DNA of 64,000 bases from Pseudorhodoferax sp047601025 (GCF_047601025.1 NZ_JASGJZ010000001.1:3658001-3722000), one strand, 5' to 3'; counted from the stretch's first letter, positions 17,210 through 26,421 are shown. Program-made: numbers and translations. Notes: a model not told the origin generated them from the sequence alone.

Positions 17210-19642
17210 CTACTGCCCGCCCTGGCCCGGCAGCGCAAACGCGATCACGTAGTCGCCGCGGTCCGGCGACTGGCGCGCGCCGCCGGCCGAGATGACGACG
17301 TACTGCCTGCCCGTGCGGGGCGAGCGGTAGGTCATCGGGCCGCCCTGGCTGCCCACGGGCAGGCGCGCCTTCCAGACTTCCCGGCCGTCAGAGCTGTCGT
17401 AGGCGCGCAGGTAGTAGTCCTGCGTGCCGGCGATGAACACCAGGCCGCCCTGCGTGGACAGCGTGCCGCCGAGCGTGGGCATGCCCACCGCCATCGGCAG
17501 GCGCATCTTGATGCCCATGGGGCCGGTGTCCTGCACGGTGCCCACGGGCACCTGCCAGGCGATCTGCCGGGTCTTCATGTCGATGGCCGTGAGCGTGCCG
17601 AAGGGCGGCGCCTGGCAGGGGATGCCCAGCGGCGACAGGAAGCGGTTCTTGTCGACCGCGTATGGCGTGCCCTTGAGCGGCACCGCGCCCATGCCGGTAT
17701 TCACGGCCTCTCCGCCCGCGGAGGCCCCGCCCTTGTTGGCGGACGGGATCATCCGGACCCACAGGCCCAGGCGCATGTCGTTGACGAAGATGAAGTCGTG
17801 CACCGGGTCGACGGAGATGCCGCCCCAGTTCATGCCGCCGAGCGAGCCGGGGAAGCTCAGCGACACGTCCGTTCCCGGGGCGGTGTACAGGCCGTCGTAG
17901 CGCATCTTCCTGAACGCGATGCGGCACAGCAACTGGTCGAACGGCGTGGCGCCCCACATGTCGGATTCGGTCAGGCGCTGCGCGCCGATCTGCGGCATGC
18001 CCACGGACAGCGGCTGCGTCGGCGCATAGGGTTCGCCGGGGATGTCGGCCGGCTTGACCGGCACTTCCTGCACCTCCGTCAGCGGCTGGCCGGTCGCGCG
18101 GTCGAGCACGTAGATCTGGCCGGCCTTGGTGCCGATCACCAGCGCCGCCACGCGGCTGCCGTCGGGCCGGGGGAAGTCGATCAGGCTGGGCTGCATCGGC
18201 AGGTCGAAGTCCCACAGATCGTTGTGCACGGTCTGGTAGACCCACTTCTCGGCGCCGGTCGTGGCGTCCACCGCCACCAGGGCGGCGCCGTACTTGTGGT
18301 CCAGCGCCGTGCGCCGGGCGCCGTACAGGTCGGTCGACGGGCTGCCCATCGGCAGGAACACCGTGTTCAGCGCGGGGTCGTAGGACATCGGCGCCCACAC
18401 GTTCGGCGTGCTGCGCACGTAGGTGGCGCCCGGCGCCGGGGCCGCCCTGTCCGCGGGGTTGCCGGGGTCGAAGGCCCAGCGCAGCGCGCCGGTCGCCACG
18501 TCGAAGCCGCGGATCACGCCGCCGGGCATGTCGGCCTGTACGTTGTCGGCCACGCGGCCGCCGACCACGACGGTGGTGCCCGCCATCAGCGGCGGCGAGG
18601 TGAGCTGGTACAGCGGGTCGGGGGCTTCGCCCAGCCCGGCCTTCAGGTCGACCTGGCCGTCCTGGCCGAAGCCCTGGCAGAACGCGCCGGTGTCGGCGTC
18701 CACGGCGATCAGCCGCGCGTCGATGGTGTTGGTCAGCAGCCGGCGCCGGCAGTTCGCGCCGGCCGGCAGCGCCACCGGCGGCACGGCGCTGGCGCCGGGC
18801 CCGGCCGGCTGCGGCAGCAGCGCCTCCGCGTCGAAGTAGGCGAGGCCGCGGCAGCGCTGCCAGACCGCCGACTTGGCGTTGATCTCGCGCTTCCACAGTT
18901 CCTTGCCGGTGTCGGCGTCCAGCGCGATGAGGTTGTTGTGCGGCGTACACAGGTAGACGCGGTCGCCGACCTGCAGCGGCGTCAGCTGGTCCTCCGCGCC
19001 GTTGCCGTCGCTCAGGGCCACGTCGCCGGTGTGGTAGGTCCAGGCGACCTGCAGGCGGTCGACGTTGCCGCGGTTGATCTGGTCCAGCGCCGCGAAGCGG
19101 CTGCCGCCGGCGGTGTTGCCGTAGTGCTCCCAGTCCTTCTGGGCGTGGGCCGGGTCCACCGGCGTCAGGCCCGGGCCCGCGCCCGTGGCCGCCACCGAGG
19201 GATGGGGCACGAAGGTGGCGCCGAAGCCGGCCACCAGCAGCACGGCCAGCACCGCCGCCAGCACGTAGCCGCCCCGGCCGCCGGCCTGGCCCGCGTGCCG
19301 GCGCAGCGTGGGGTAGGCCAGCGCCACCAGCAGGCCCAGCGCGCCGATGGCGAACAGCCGTGAGAACAGGGGCCAGAAGTCCCAGCCCGCGTCGACCAGC
19401 GCCCAGGCCAGCGTGGCCACCGCGACGCCGGCGAACACCCAGGCGCCGGCCGGGCGCCGCTTCAGGATCAGTTGCGCCGACAGCAGCAGGCCCAGCCCCG
19501 CCAGCACGAAATACCAGCTGCCGCCCAGGCGGGCCAGGTAGCCGCCGCCGCCCGCGAAAGGCAGCCCGAACACGATGAGCAGGGCCGCCACGAGCCGCAG
19601 CGGCCAGATGGGTGCGGGCCGTTCGTCATTGCCGATGCGCAT
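17210..19642 (-). CDS. Membrane-bound PQQ-dependent dehydrogenase (glucose/quinate/shikimate family)
   Basis: 810 residues, the usual length of mGDH/QuiA quinoproteins. Residues 1-145 hold about five membrane helices. The periplasmic eight-bladed PQQ propeller follows (WEHYGNTAGGSRF near 171, tryptophan-docking repeats such as ATGALRWAFDP). HNDLWDFD (473-480) and Lys506 (GTKAGQIYVLD) match the catalytic Asp and the PQQ-contacting Lys of this family. Electrons would pass to ubiquinone. Sequence alone does not separate glucose from quinate/shikimate enzymes. The adjacent pmdAB and the two aroE homologues in the island favour a quinate/shikimate-type substrate (quiA), but glucose dehydrogenase remains possible. 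Confidence 0.88.
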   Translation of the reverse strand: MRIGNDERPAPIWPLRLVAALLIVFGLPFAGGGGYLARLGGSWYFVLAGLGLLLSAQLILKRRPAGAWVFAGVAVATLAWALVDAGWDFWPLFSRLFAIGALGLLVALAYPTLRRHAGQAGGRGGYVLAAVLAVLLVAGFGATFVPHPSVAATGAGPGLTPVDPAHAQKDWEHYGNTAGGSRFAALDQINRGNVDRLQVAWTYHTGDVALSDGNGAEDQLTPLQVGDRVYLCTPHNNLIALDADTGKELWKREINAKSAVWQRCRGLAYFDAEALLPQPAGPGASAVPPVALPAGANCRRRLLTNTIDARLIAVDADTGAFCQGFGQDGQVDLKAGLGEAPDPLYQLTSPPLMAGTTVVVGGRVADNVQADMPGGVIRGFDVATGALRWAFDPGNPADRAAPAPGATYVRSTPNVWAPMSYDPALNTVFLPMGSPSTDLYGARRTALDHKYGAALVAVDATTGAEKWVYQTVHNDLWDFDLPMQPSLIDFPRPDGSRVAALVIGTKAGQIYVLDRATGQPLTEVQEVPVKPADIPGEPYAPTQPLSVGMPQIGAQRLTESDMWGATPFDQLLCRIAFRKMRYDGLYTAPGTDVSLSFPGSLGGMNWGGISVDPVHDFIFVNDMRLGLWVRMIPSANKGGASAGGEAVNTGMGAVPLKGTPYAVDKNRFLSPLGIPCQAPPFGTLTAIDMKTRQIAWQVPVGTVQDTGPMGIKMRLPMAVGMPTLGGTLSTQGGLVFIAGTQDYYLRAYDSSDGREVWKARLPVGSQGGPMTYRSPRTGRQYVVISAGGARQSPDRGDYVIAFALPGQGGQ

Positions 19643-19756
19643 GGTCTGAATTTCCCCTATGGATTCGAAGGGATCAGTATGCGTGCACCGCAGTACGGCA
19701 CCGTGACATGGGGTTATCCCGAGGTCCGTGCGCCACGGCCGACAGGGACCGGGCGT

Positions 19757-20668
19757 TCAACCCATGCCACCGCGCACGGCCGCCGCCAGCGCCGTGATCT
19801 GCGCGCGCAGCCAGCCGTGCGCGGGATCGTGCCGGTGCCGCTGGTGCCACAGCATGTACATCGCGATCGGCGGGCAGGGCACGGGCACCGGCACGCTGGC
19901 GAAGCCGCGCAGCAGGCCCTCGCCGAGCAGGCCCGGCGCCGTGGCCAGCAGGGGGTTGGCGCGCAGGAAGGCCGGCAGCCCGGCGAAGCCCGGCAGCATC
20001 ACGGCGAAGCGGCGGGCGATGCCGCGGTGCTCCAGCGCGGCGTCCAGCGCCAGCGGGCGGTTGCCGGCGTAGACCACGGTGGCGTGGTCGGCCGCCAGGT
20101 AGTCGGCGCGCCCGGCCGGCGCGGCGCGGGCGCCGGCGTCGTAGAACACGCGGTAGCGGTCCGCGAACAGGCGCTGCTGCAGCACGTCGCCGCCGTCGGG
20201 CGGGCGCGGGCTGACCACCAGGTGGCACTGGCCGTCGCGCAGCAGGTCCAGCGTCGGCACGTCCGAGGCCAGGATGCGCAGCGCCACGCCCGGCGCCTGC
20301 GCGCGCAGGCGGGCCGCCAGCGCCGGCAGCAGCACGTCGCGCTGGAAGTCGTTGGCGGCGATGGTGAAGGTGGCGCGCCAGCGCGCCGGGTCGAACTCGC
20401 CGTGCCGCGCGAAGGCCTGCAGCCGCTCCAGCAGCTCGCGCGCCTCGGCCGCCAGCGCCTGGGCGCGCGCCGTGGGCACGATGCCGCGGCCGGACTTGAC
20501 GAACAGCGCGTCGCCGGTGATCGCGCGCAGCCGGTCCAGCAGGTGGCTGACGGCGGACTGCGTCACGTCCAGCCGCTGCGCGGCGGCCGTGACCGAGCCG
20601 GCCTCGAACACCGCGACGAAGCCGCGCAGCAGCCGCGCGTCGAGGTGGGACCAATCGATATCGCTCAT
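19757..20668 (-). CDS. LysR-family transcriptional regulator
   Basis: 303 residues from MSDIDW at 20668; longer upstream starts would run into the palindrome at 20675-20688. The winged helix-turn-helix is at residues ~10-65 (FEAGSVTAAAQRLDVTQSAVSHLLDRLR), and the rest is a periplasmic-binding-like effector domain (DFQRDVLLPALAARL, LATAPGLLGEGLLRGF). It is transcribed divergently from pmdAB, the arrangement in which LysR proteins control the facing ring-cleavage genes. The likely inducer is protocatechuate or its cleavage product; this is inferred only from position. Confidence 0.88.
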   Translation of the reverse strand: MSDIDWSHLDARLLRGFVAVFEAGSVTAAAQRLDVTQSAVSHLLDRLRAITGDALFVKSGRGIVPTARAQALAAEARELLERLQAFARHGEFDPARWRATFTIAANDFQRDVLLPALAARLRAQAPGVALRILASDVPTLDLLRDGQCHLVVSPRPPDGGDVLQQRLFADRYRVFYDAGARAAPAGRADYLAADHATVVYAGNRPLALDAALEHRGIARRFAVMLPGFAGLPAFLRANPLLATAPGLLGEGLLRGFASVPVPVPCPPIAMYMLWHQRHRHDPAHGWLRAQITALAAAVRGGMG

Positions 20669-20674
20669 GGATTC

Positions 20675-20688
20675 CATCATGAATGATG
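20675..20688. promoter_or_regulatory. Perfect palindrome in the LysR/pmdA divergent region
   Basis: CATCAT-GA-ATGATG is a perfect 14-bp inverted repeat. It sits 6 bp upstream of the LysR start codon and 66 bp upstream of pmdA. It could be the autoregulatory part of a LysR binding region. The rest of the 85-bp intergenic region shows no second clear arm. Confidence 0.35.
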
Positions 20689-20753
20689 TCTTCATCCCGG
20701 GCAATCGCCGTTCCATACTGCAGCCATCGACGACACCCCACCAGGAGACACGC

Positions 20754-21104
20754 ATGAGCTTCGAGCTGCCCGACATCCCCGGCACCACGCTGTTCGGCCC
20801 GCAGATGGCCCGCAAGGGCTACGCGCTGAACAAGATGTGCTTTTCCTTCAACGACAAGGCCAACCGCGATGCCTTCGTCGCCGACGAGGAGGGCTACATG
20901 CGCCGCTACGGGCTCAGCGAGGAGCAGGCCGCCGCGATCCGCGCGCGCAACGTGCTGCAGCTGATCGCCGCCGGCGGCAACGCCTACTACCTGGCCAAGT
21001 TCGCCGGCATCTTCGGGCTGGACATGCAGGACATCGGCGCGCAGCAGACCGGCATGAGCAAGGAAGCCTTCCAGGCCAAGCTGGCCGCCGCCGCGCATTC
21101 CTGA
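20754..21104 (+). CDS. pmdA: Protocatechuate 4,5-dioxygenase, alpha (small) subunit
   Basis: 116 residues from the ATG at 20754, with CAGGAGA upstream. It matches the LigA/PmdA family: IPGTTLFGPQMARKGYALNKM near the start, FNDKANRDAFVADEEGYMRRYGLS, and the helical tail LIAAGGNAYYLAKFAGIFGLDMQDIGAQQTGM. This small helical subunit caps the active site of the iron enzyme. The beta subunit follows 37 bp downstream. Other 4,5-pathway genes (CHMS dehydrogenase, PDC hydrolase, OMA hydratase, CHA aldolase) are not in this window. Confidence 0.92.
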   Translation: MSFELPDIPGTTLFGPQMARKGYALNKMCFSFNDKANRDAFVADEEGYMRRYGLSEEQAAAIRARNVLQLIAAGGNAYYLAKFAGIFGLDMQDIGAQQTGMSKEAFQAKLAAAAHS

Positions 21105-21141
21105 GACTGCCCCCCCCACCTTCGAACCGGAGAGACATTCC

Positions 21142-21987
21142 ATGGCCAAGATCATCGGCGGGGTCGGCACCTCGCACATTCCCGCCATCGGCGGCGCCAT
21201 CCACAAGGGCCTGCAGGACCAGCCGTACTGGAAGCCGTTCTTCTCGGGCTTTCCGCCCGTGCGCGACTGGCTGGCCACGGCCCGGCCCGACGTCGTGGTG
21301 CTGTTCTACAACGACCACGGCCTGAACTTCTTCCTCGACAAGATGCCGACCTTCGCCGTCGGCGCGGCGCCGCAGTACATCTCGGCCGACGAAGGCTGGG
21401 GCATCCCGACGCAGCCGCCGGTGGCGGGCAACCTGGACCTGTCGTGGCACGTGATCGAGACGCTGATCGACGCCGAGTTCGACGTCGTGACCTGCCAGGA
21501 GATGCTGGTGGACCACGCCTGCACGCTGCCGCTCAAGCTGCTGTGGCCCGAGGGCGAGGTGCCGGTGCAGATCGTGCCGGTGTGCATCAACACCGTGCAG
21601 TTCCCGCTGCCCAAGGCCAGCCGCGTCTATGCGCTGGGCCAGGCGGTGGGCCGCGCGATCGCCTCGTGGGACAGCGACCGGCGCGTCGCCGTGGTGGCCT
21701 CCGGCGGCCTGTCGCACCAGCTCGACGGCGAGCGCGCCGGCTTCATCAACAAGCCGTTCGACCTGCAGTTCCTCGACAGCCTGGAGTCCAACCCGCAGTG
21801 GGCCACGCAGTTCAGCGTGCACGAGCTGGTCGAGAAGAGCGGCACCCAGGGCGTGGAGCTGCTGATGTGGCTGGCCATGCGCGGCGCGTTGACCGCGGCC
21901 GGCCCCAAGGTGCGGCGCATCCACACCAACTACCACATCCCGATCTCCAACACCGCCACCGCGGTGATGGCGCTGGAAGCGGCCTGA
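21142..21987 (+). CDS. pmdB: Protocatechuate 4,5-dioxygenase, beta (catalytic) subunit
   Basis: 281 residues, LigB-type extradiol dioxygenase. It opens the protocatechuate ring between C4 and C5 to 4-carboxy-2-hydroxymuconate semialdehyde. The expected Fe(II) ligands are visible: His12 (GTSHIPAI), His59 (YNDHGLNFF) and Glu239 (GTQGVELLMW), with the catalytic His192 in GGLSHQL. The RBS is CGGAGAG, and the pmdA-pmdB gap holds a run of eight C (21110-21117). A gallate or syringate-pathway dioxygenase is the main alternative, but the separate alpha subunit favours protocatechuate. Confidence 0.93.
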   Translation: MAKIIGGVGTSHIPAIGGAIHKGLQDQPYWKPFFSGFPPVRDWLATARPDVVVLFYNDHGLNFFLDKMPTFAVGAAPQYISADEGWGIPTQPPVAGNLDLSWHVIETLIDAEFDVVTCQEMLVDHACTLPLKLLWPEGEVPVQIVPVCINTVQFPLPKASRVYALGQAVGRAIASWDSDRRVAVVASGGLSHQLDGERAGFINKPFDLQFLDSLESNPQWATQFSVHELVEKSGTQGVELLMWLAMRGALTAAGPKVRRIHTNYHIPISNTATAVMALEAA

Positions 21988-22014
21988 GCCGCCCCGCACC
22001 CAGGCCCGGCCCGG

Positions 22015-22842
22015 CTACGCCTGCACCGGCGGCCGGCCGGGCCGGCCCGGGATCATGGACAGCATGTGGTCCGAGATGCCGCCGTCCACCACCAGGTTCT
22101 GCCCCGTGACGTAGGCCGCCGCGGGGCTGGCGAGCCAGGCCACCGCTTCGCCCACGTCCTCGCCGCGGCCGATGCGCGCGAGCGGCACCAGCGCCTCGCG
22201 CTGCGCGCGGACCGCATCGTCCTGGTAGACGGCCTCGGTCAGCGGCGTGCGGATCATGCCGGGGCAGACCGTGTTCACGCGGATGCCGTCGGCCGCCCAC
22301 TCCTGCGCGAGCTGGCGGCACAGCATGATCAGCGCGGCCTTGGTCGCCGAGTAGGCGCCGTAGCCCGGGTGCGGCGTCAGCCCCGACATCGAGGCGACCG
22401 CGGTGATGCTGCCGCGCGTGCGCGCCAGGGCCGGCCGCGCGGCCTGCGCCAGCAGCCAGGCGCTGCGGGTGTTCAGCGCGAAGCTGAGGTCCCACTGCGC
22501 GACCGGCAGGTCGGCCAGCCGGCCGGGGCCGGAGGCGCCGGCGTTGCAGACCAGCGCCGTCAGGTCGCCGCCGGCGGCCTGGGCCTCGGCCACGAGGCGG
22601 GCGCAGTCGCCGGGCTGGGTGATGTCGCCGGCCACGCCGCTGGCCTGCGCGCCGGCCGCGCGCAGCTCGTCGAGCAGGCGGTCGAGCCGTGCGCCGGTGC
22701 GGGTGGACGCGGCGCTGATGTGCAGTACGCAGCCCTCGCGGCGGGCCTGCGCGGCCAGCGCCAGGCAGATGGCGCGGCCGATGCCACCGGTGGCGCCGGT
22801 CACGAGCGCGTGCCGCGGCGCGGGGGTACCGTCTTCGGTCAT
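22015..22842 (-). CDS. Short-chain dehydrogenase/reductase (SDR)
   Basis: 275 residues from the ATG at 22842, overlapping the upstream epimerase stop (ATGA). Classical SDR features are present: TGATGGIG cofactor loop, NAGASG, active-site Ser in ASMSGLTP, YSATK catalytic Tyr/Lys, and CPGMIRTPL. It is the last gene of the long minus-strand catabolic operon that begins at the aroE homologue. It probably oxidises a ring hydroxyl of the imported alicyclic acid; the C-terminal DGGISDHMLSMIPG resembles that of the SDR at 44126-44941, suggesting related substrates. The exact substrate is unknown. Confidence 0.85.
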   Translation of the reverse strand: MTEDGTPAPRHALVTGATGGIGRAICLALAAQARREGCVLHISAASTRTGARLDRLLDELRAAGAQASGVAGDITQPGDCARLVAEAQAAGGDLTALVCNAGASGPGRLADLPVAQWDLSFALNTRSAWLLAQAARPALARTRGSITAVASMSGLTPHPGYGAYSATKAALIMLCRQLAQEWAADGIRVNTVCPGMIRTPLTEAVYQDDAVRAQREALVPLARIGRGEDVGEAVAWLASPAAAYVTGQNLVVDGGISDHMLSMIPGRPGRPPVQA

Positions 22843-23741
22843 GGGTGGGCTCCCTGGTTGCGGTAGTGGGCCAGCGTGGCGGCGATGCCGTCGGCCAGCG
22901 TGGTGCGCGGGCGGTCCGGGAACCAGGCGTCCAGGCCGTCCTCGCCGATGTCCGGCGCGATGCCCAGCGGCGGCCCGGCCGCGTCCAGCCGCGCGCCGGG
23001 CACCTGGCGCCGGATCTCGGCGATCACCTCGTCCACCGTGTGCACGGTGCCGGCGAGGTTGAACACCTGTGCGCCGCGGGCCGGCGCGTCCAGCAGCGCG
23101 TGCTCGAAGGCGCGCGCCACGTCGTCCACGTAGACCAGGCCGGCCGCGCCCGTGTAGCCGATGGTGCAGGGCTGGCCGAGGGCCGCCGCGCAGCAGGCCA
23201 GGCTCGGCCCGGCGCTGACGCCCTGGGCGCGCTCGGGCCCGTAGACCACGTAGGGCCGCAGGCCCACGCTGGCCAGGCCGTGCGCGTGCCAGCTGGCGCG
23301 GGCCGCGCCCTCGGCGGCCAGCTTGAAGGCGCCGTAGTGCGTGACCGGCAGCGGGTGGCCCGGTTCGGGCCCGTACACGCCGGCCGTGCTGGCGTAGACC
23401 ACGCGGTCCAGGCCCTGGGCGCGCGCGGCCTCGAACACCTGCAGCGTGCCGATCAGGTTGACCTCGGCGCCGCGCACCGGGTCGGCCAGGCAGGCCGGCG
23501 TCAGCAGGCCGGCCAGGTGGGCCACGCCGTCGCAGCCGGCCAGCGCGGCGCGCACGTCCTCGGCGCGGCGCACGTCGCCGGCCTGCCACTGCAGGGCCGG
23601 GTCGGCCGGCCCCTGCGTGGCGGGCAGGGCGCCGGGCAGGTCCATCACCCGGACGCGCAGGCCGCGCGCCAGCAGCCGGTGCGCCAGCCGCTGGCCCAGG
23701 AAGCCGCTGCCGCCGGTGACCAGGATGCGTCCGTGCCGCAT
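22839..23741 (-). CDS. NAD-dependent epimerase/dehydratase
   Basis: 300 residues, extended SDR fold. GGSGFLG is the nucleotide-binding loop, STAGVYGPEPGHPLP carries the active-site Ser region, and YGAFK holds the catalytic Tyr/Lys. It starts 2 bp after the stop of the ABC binding protein gene and overlaps the next SDR by 4 bp, so it belongs to the same operon. Members of this family act on sugars but also on cyclitols and hydroxy acids. Here it may epimerise or oxidise a ring carbon of the hydroaromatic substrate, which is inference. Confidence 0.82.
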   Translation of the reverse strand: MRHGRILVTGGSGFLGQRLAHRLLARGLRVRVMDLPGALPATQGPADPALQWQAGDVRRAEDVRAALAGCDGVAHLAGLLTPACLADPVRGAEVNLIGTLQVFEAARAQGLDRVVYASTAGVYGPEPGHPLPVTHYGAFKLAAEGAARASWHAHGLASVGLRPYVVYGPERAQGVSAGPSLACCAAALGQPCTIGYTGAAGLVYVDDVARAFEHALLDAPARGAQVFNLAGTVHTVDEVIAEIRRQVPGARLDAAGPPLGIAPDIGEDGLDAWFPDRPRTTLADGIAATLAHYRNQGAHP

Positions 23742-23743
23742 GC

Positions 23744-24934
23744 TCACGCCGGCATCTTGCACAGCGGCGAGGGCGGCGGCGTCAGCGACGGCGGGAAGGT
23801 CTCCTCGACCACCGGGCGCAGCACGCCGTCGACCACCTTGGCGCGGCCCACGTAGTTGGGCAGCAGCAGCTGGTTGTCGGCCGCGCGCATGGTCACGCTG
23901 CCGTAGATGGTGTCGAACTGCGCGCCGCGCAGCGCCTTGGACACGTCGGCCGGCTTGACGCTGCCGGCCTTCTGCACGCCGGCGAACAGGATCCGCGCGC
24001 CGTTGTAGGCCTGGCCTTCGTTGTCGGTCGGCAGGCGGTTGAACCTGGCCTTCCAGGCCGCGACGAAGGCCTTGTTGGCGGCGTGGTCCAGGTCGGGCGT
24101 GTAGGCGGTGGTGCCGACCACGTCCTTCAGCGCGTTGCCGGTCGCGTTGACCATGAAGTTCTGGATCAGCGAGTGGCCGATCAGCCGCGTCTTGGGCGTC
24201 AGGCCGAACTCCTCGGCCTGCTTGACGAAGGCGATCGCGTCGCGGCCGACCTCGGCCACCCAGACGGCGTCCACATTGGCGGCCTTGAGCTGCGCGATGT
24301 AGGGCGAGAAGTCCTTGGTGCCCATGGGCACGTACAGCGACAGCGGCACCTTCTTGCCGTTGGCCTCCACGGCCTTCTTGAACGACTCGCCCGAGTCGCG
24401 GCCCCACACGTAGTCGGCCGCCAGGATCGCGAAGCTGCTTTCCTTCAGCTCCTTGGCCCACTCGTTGATCATCGCGATGTCCATCGCGTCGGAGTGGTTG
24501 GTGCGGAAGCTGCGCGGGCGGCAGGTGTCGCCGGTGAGCTTGTCGCTCTTGCTGGCCACGATGAAGTAGGCCGCGTCCCAGCGGTCCAGGTTCTGCGCGA
24601 TGGCCAGCGAGATCGACGAGGGGATGGCGCCGATCAGCAGGTTGTGGCCCTCGCGCGCCAGCTTCTCGGCCACGCGGCGGCCGGCCTCGGGCGTGCCTTC
24701 GTCGTCGCCCTCGGCCACCTCGACCTTGCGGCCGTCCACGCCGCCCTGGGCGTTGGCCTCGTCGATGGCGAACTTCACGGCGCGGATGACTTCCTCGCCC
24801 TGCTGCGCGAACACGCCGGACTTGGACGACACCAGGCCGATCTTGACCGGCTCCTTGCCCTGCGCCAGCGCGGCGGCCGCCGTCATGGCGAAGGCGGCGG
24901 CGCACAGGCGCGCGATGGTGTGTGGATGGAACAT
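23744..24934 (-). CDS. Branched-chain-type ABC transporter, periplasmic substrate-binding protein
   Basis: 396 residues with a signal peptide (MFHPHTIARLCAAAFAMTAAAALAQ). It has the LivJ-like type I binding fold (VKIGLVSSKSGVFAQQGEEVIRAV, DDEGTPEAGRRVAEKL, YVWGRDSGESF). Proteins of this family capture aromatic and alicyclic acids as well as amino acids. It follows livF by 32 bp. Placement inside the catabolic operon suggests that it captures the hydroaromatic growth substrate. Confidence 0.9.
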   Translation of the reverse strand: MFHPHTIARLCAAAFAMTAAAALAQGKEPVKIGLVSSKSGVFAQQGEEVIRAVKFAIDEANAQGGVDGRKVEVAEGDDEGTPEAGRRVAEKLAREGHNLLIGAIPSSISLAIAQNLDRWDAAYFIVASKSDKLTGDTCRPRSFRTNHSDAMDIAMINEWAKELKESSFAILAADYVWGRDSGESFKKAVEANGKKVPLSLYVPMGTKDFSPYIAQLKAANVDAVWVAEVGRDAIAFVKQAEEFGLTPKTRLIGHSLIQNFMVNATGNALKDVVGTTAYTPDLDHAANKAFVAAWKARFNRLPTDNEGQAYNGARILFAGVQKAGSVKPADVSKALRGAQFDTIYGSVTMRAADNQLLLPNYVGRAKVVDGVLRPVVEETFPPSLTPPPSPLCKMPA

Positions 24935-24966
24935 GCTCGTCTCCTTGGAGGTGGGTGGGGAAAAAA

Positions 24967-25674
24967 TCAGACCGTCACATGGGCCTCGAGGTCGAGGAGG
25001 CTTTGGCGGGAGTTGAGGACGGGGCCGTGGGCGATGACGGTGCCCTTGGCCATGGCGTAGTAGCGCTGAGCCACGCGCACGACCAGGCTCATGTTCTGCT
25101 CGATGAGCAGCAGCGCGGTGCCCTGCTGGGCGACGCGGTTGAAGATGTCGGCGAGCTGGTCGACGATGACCGGCGCCAGGCCCTCGGTGGGCTCGTCCAG
25201 CAGGATCAGCGCCGGGTTGGCCATCAGCGCGCGGCCCACGGCCAGCATCTGCTGCTGCCCGCCGGACAGCGCCGTGCCCGGCGTGTGCGCGCGCTCGCGC
25301 AGGATCGGGAACAGCTGGTAGACCGCTGGCACCGTCCACGGCCCCTTGCGCCCGGTGGCCGCGCCCAGCAGCAAGTTCTCCTCCACCGTCAGGTTGGCCA
25401 CGATGCGCCGGCCCTGGGGCACCACCACCACGCCGTGCTGGGCGGCCTGGTAGGTGCGCGGGCGCGCCAGCGTGCGCCCGCCCACGCGCACCGTGCCGGC
25501 GCGCAGGCTGGCGATGCCCAGGATGGTGTTGACCACCGTGGTCTTGCCCACGCCGTTGCGCCCGACCAGCGCCACGCGCTCGCCGGCGCGCACCGACAGG
25601 CTCAGCGCGTGCAGGATGTGCGCGGAGCCGTAGAAGGCATCGACCTGCTCCAGTTCCAGCAGCGCGCCCGTCAT
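24967..25674 (-). CDS. livF: Branched-chain-type ABC transporter ATP-binding protein (LivF-like)
   Basis: 235 residues. Walker A is GRNGVGKTT, the signature motif LSGGQQQML, and Walker B LILLDEPTEGL; the switch His of canonical LivF is replaced in IEQNMSLV as is usual for this subfamily. It overlaps livG by 4 bp. It energises the importer together with LivG. Confidence 0.92.
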   Translation of the reverse strand: MTGALLELEQVDAFYGSAHILHALSLSVRAGERVALVGRNGVGKTTVVNTILGIASLRAGTVRVGGRTLARPRTYQAAQHGVVVVPQGRRIVANLTVEENLLLGAATGRKGPWTVPAVYQLFPILRERAHTPGTALSGGQQQMLAVGRALMANPALILLDEPTEGLAPVIVDQLADIFNRVAQQGTALLLIEQNMSLVVRVAQRYYAMAKGTVIAHGPVLNSRQSLLDLEAHVTV

Positions 25675-26390
25675 GCCGCGCTCCCCAGGTAGGCCTCGCG
25701 CACGCGCGGGTCGGCGCGCACCTGGGCCGGCTTGCCGCTGGCGATCACGCGGCCCAGCTCGAAGACGGTGACCTCGTCGGAGATGCCGAAGACCACGTCC
25801 ATGTCGTGCTCGACCAGCAGCACCGAGACGTTCCAGCGCGTGGTCAGCGCCTTCAGGTGCTGGGCCAGGTCCAGCGACTCCTTGACCGACAGGCCGGCCA
25901 TGGGCTCGTCCAGCAGCAGCACCGTGGGCCGCCCGACCAGCGCCAGCGCCAGGTCGAGCCGGCGCTGCTCGCCGTAGCCCAGGTCCTCGGCGGTGTCGCC
26001 GGCGCGCGCCAGCAGGTCCAGCTCCTGCAGCACGGCCTGCGCGTCGGCCTGGCTGTTCTGCGGGTTCATGCAGTGCGCGGCCAGCTCGACCTGGCGGCGC
26101 ACCTGCATCTGCCCGAAGACACTGGTGCGCTGGAAGCTGCGCGACAGCCCGCGCGCGCGGCGCTGCACCGCGCCCAGCTGCGTGACGTCCTCGCCGCCCA
26201 GGCGCACCCGCCCGCGGGTGAGCCGGCGCCGCCCGGTGATGGCGTCGATCACGGTGGACTTGCCGGCGCCGTTGGGCCCGATCAGCCCGCGGATCTGCCC
26301 GCGCTCGAGCGTCAGCGCCACGCCGTCGAGCGCCTTGACGCCGCCGTAGTGGATGGCCACGTCCTCGGCCTGCAACACGTACTCGGTCAT
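25671..26390 (-). CDS. livG: Branched-chain-type ABC transporter ATP-binding protein (LivG-like)
   Basis: 239 residues. Walker A is GPNGAGKST, the signature is LGYGEQRRLDLA (variant of LSxGQ as in LivG), Walker B VLLLDEPMAGL, and the switch His lies in VEHDMDVVF. A run of seven C precedes its RBS (26413-26419 read on the plus strand as G). It lies 31 bp downstream of livM. Confidence 0.92.
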   Translation of the reverse strand: MTEYVLQAEDVAIHYGGVKALDGVALTLERGQIRGLIGPNGAGKSTVIDAITGRRRLTRGRVRLGGEDVTQLGAVQRRARGLSRSFQRTSVFGQMQVRRQVELAAHCMNPQNSQADAQAVLQELDLLARAGDTAEDLGYGEQRRLDLALALVGRPTVLLLDEPMAGLSVKESLDLAQHLKALTTRWNVSVLLVEHDMDVVFGISDEVTVFELGRVIASGKPAQVRADPRVREAYLGSAA

Positions 26391-26421
26391 GTCTGCTCTC
26401 TCCTGTGCACAAGGGGGGGAT

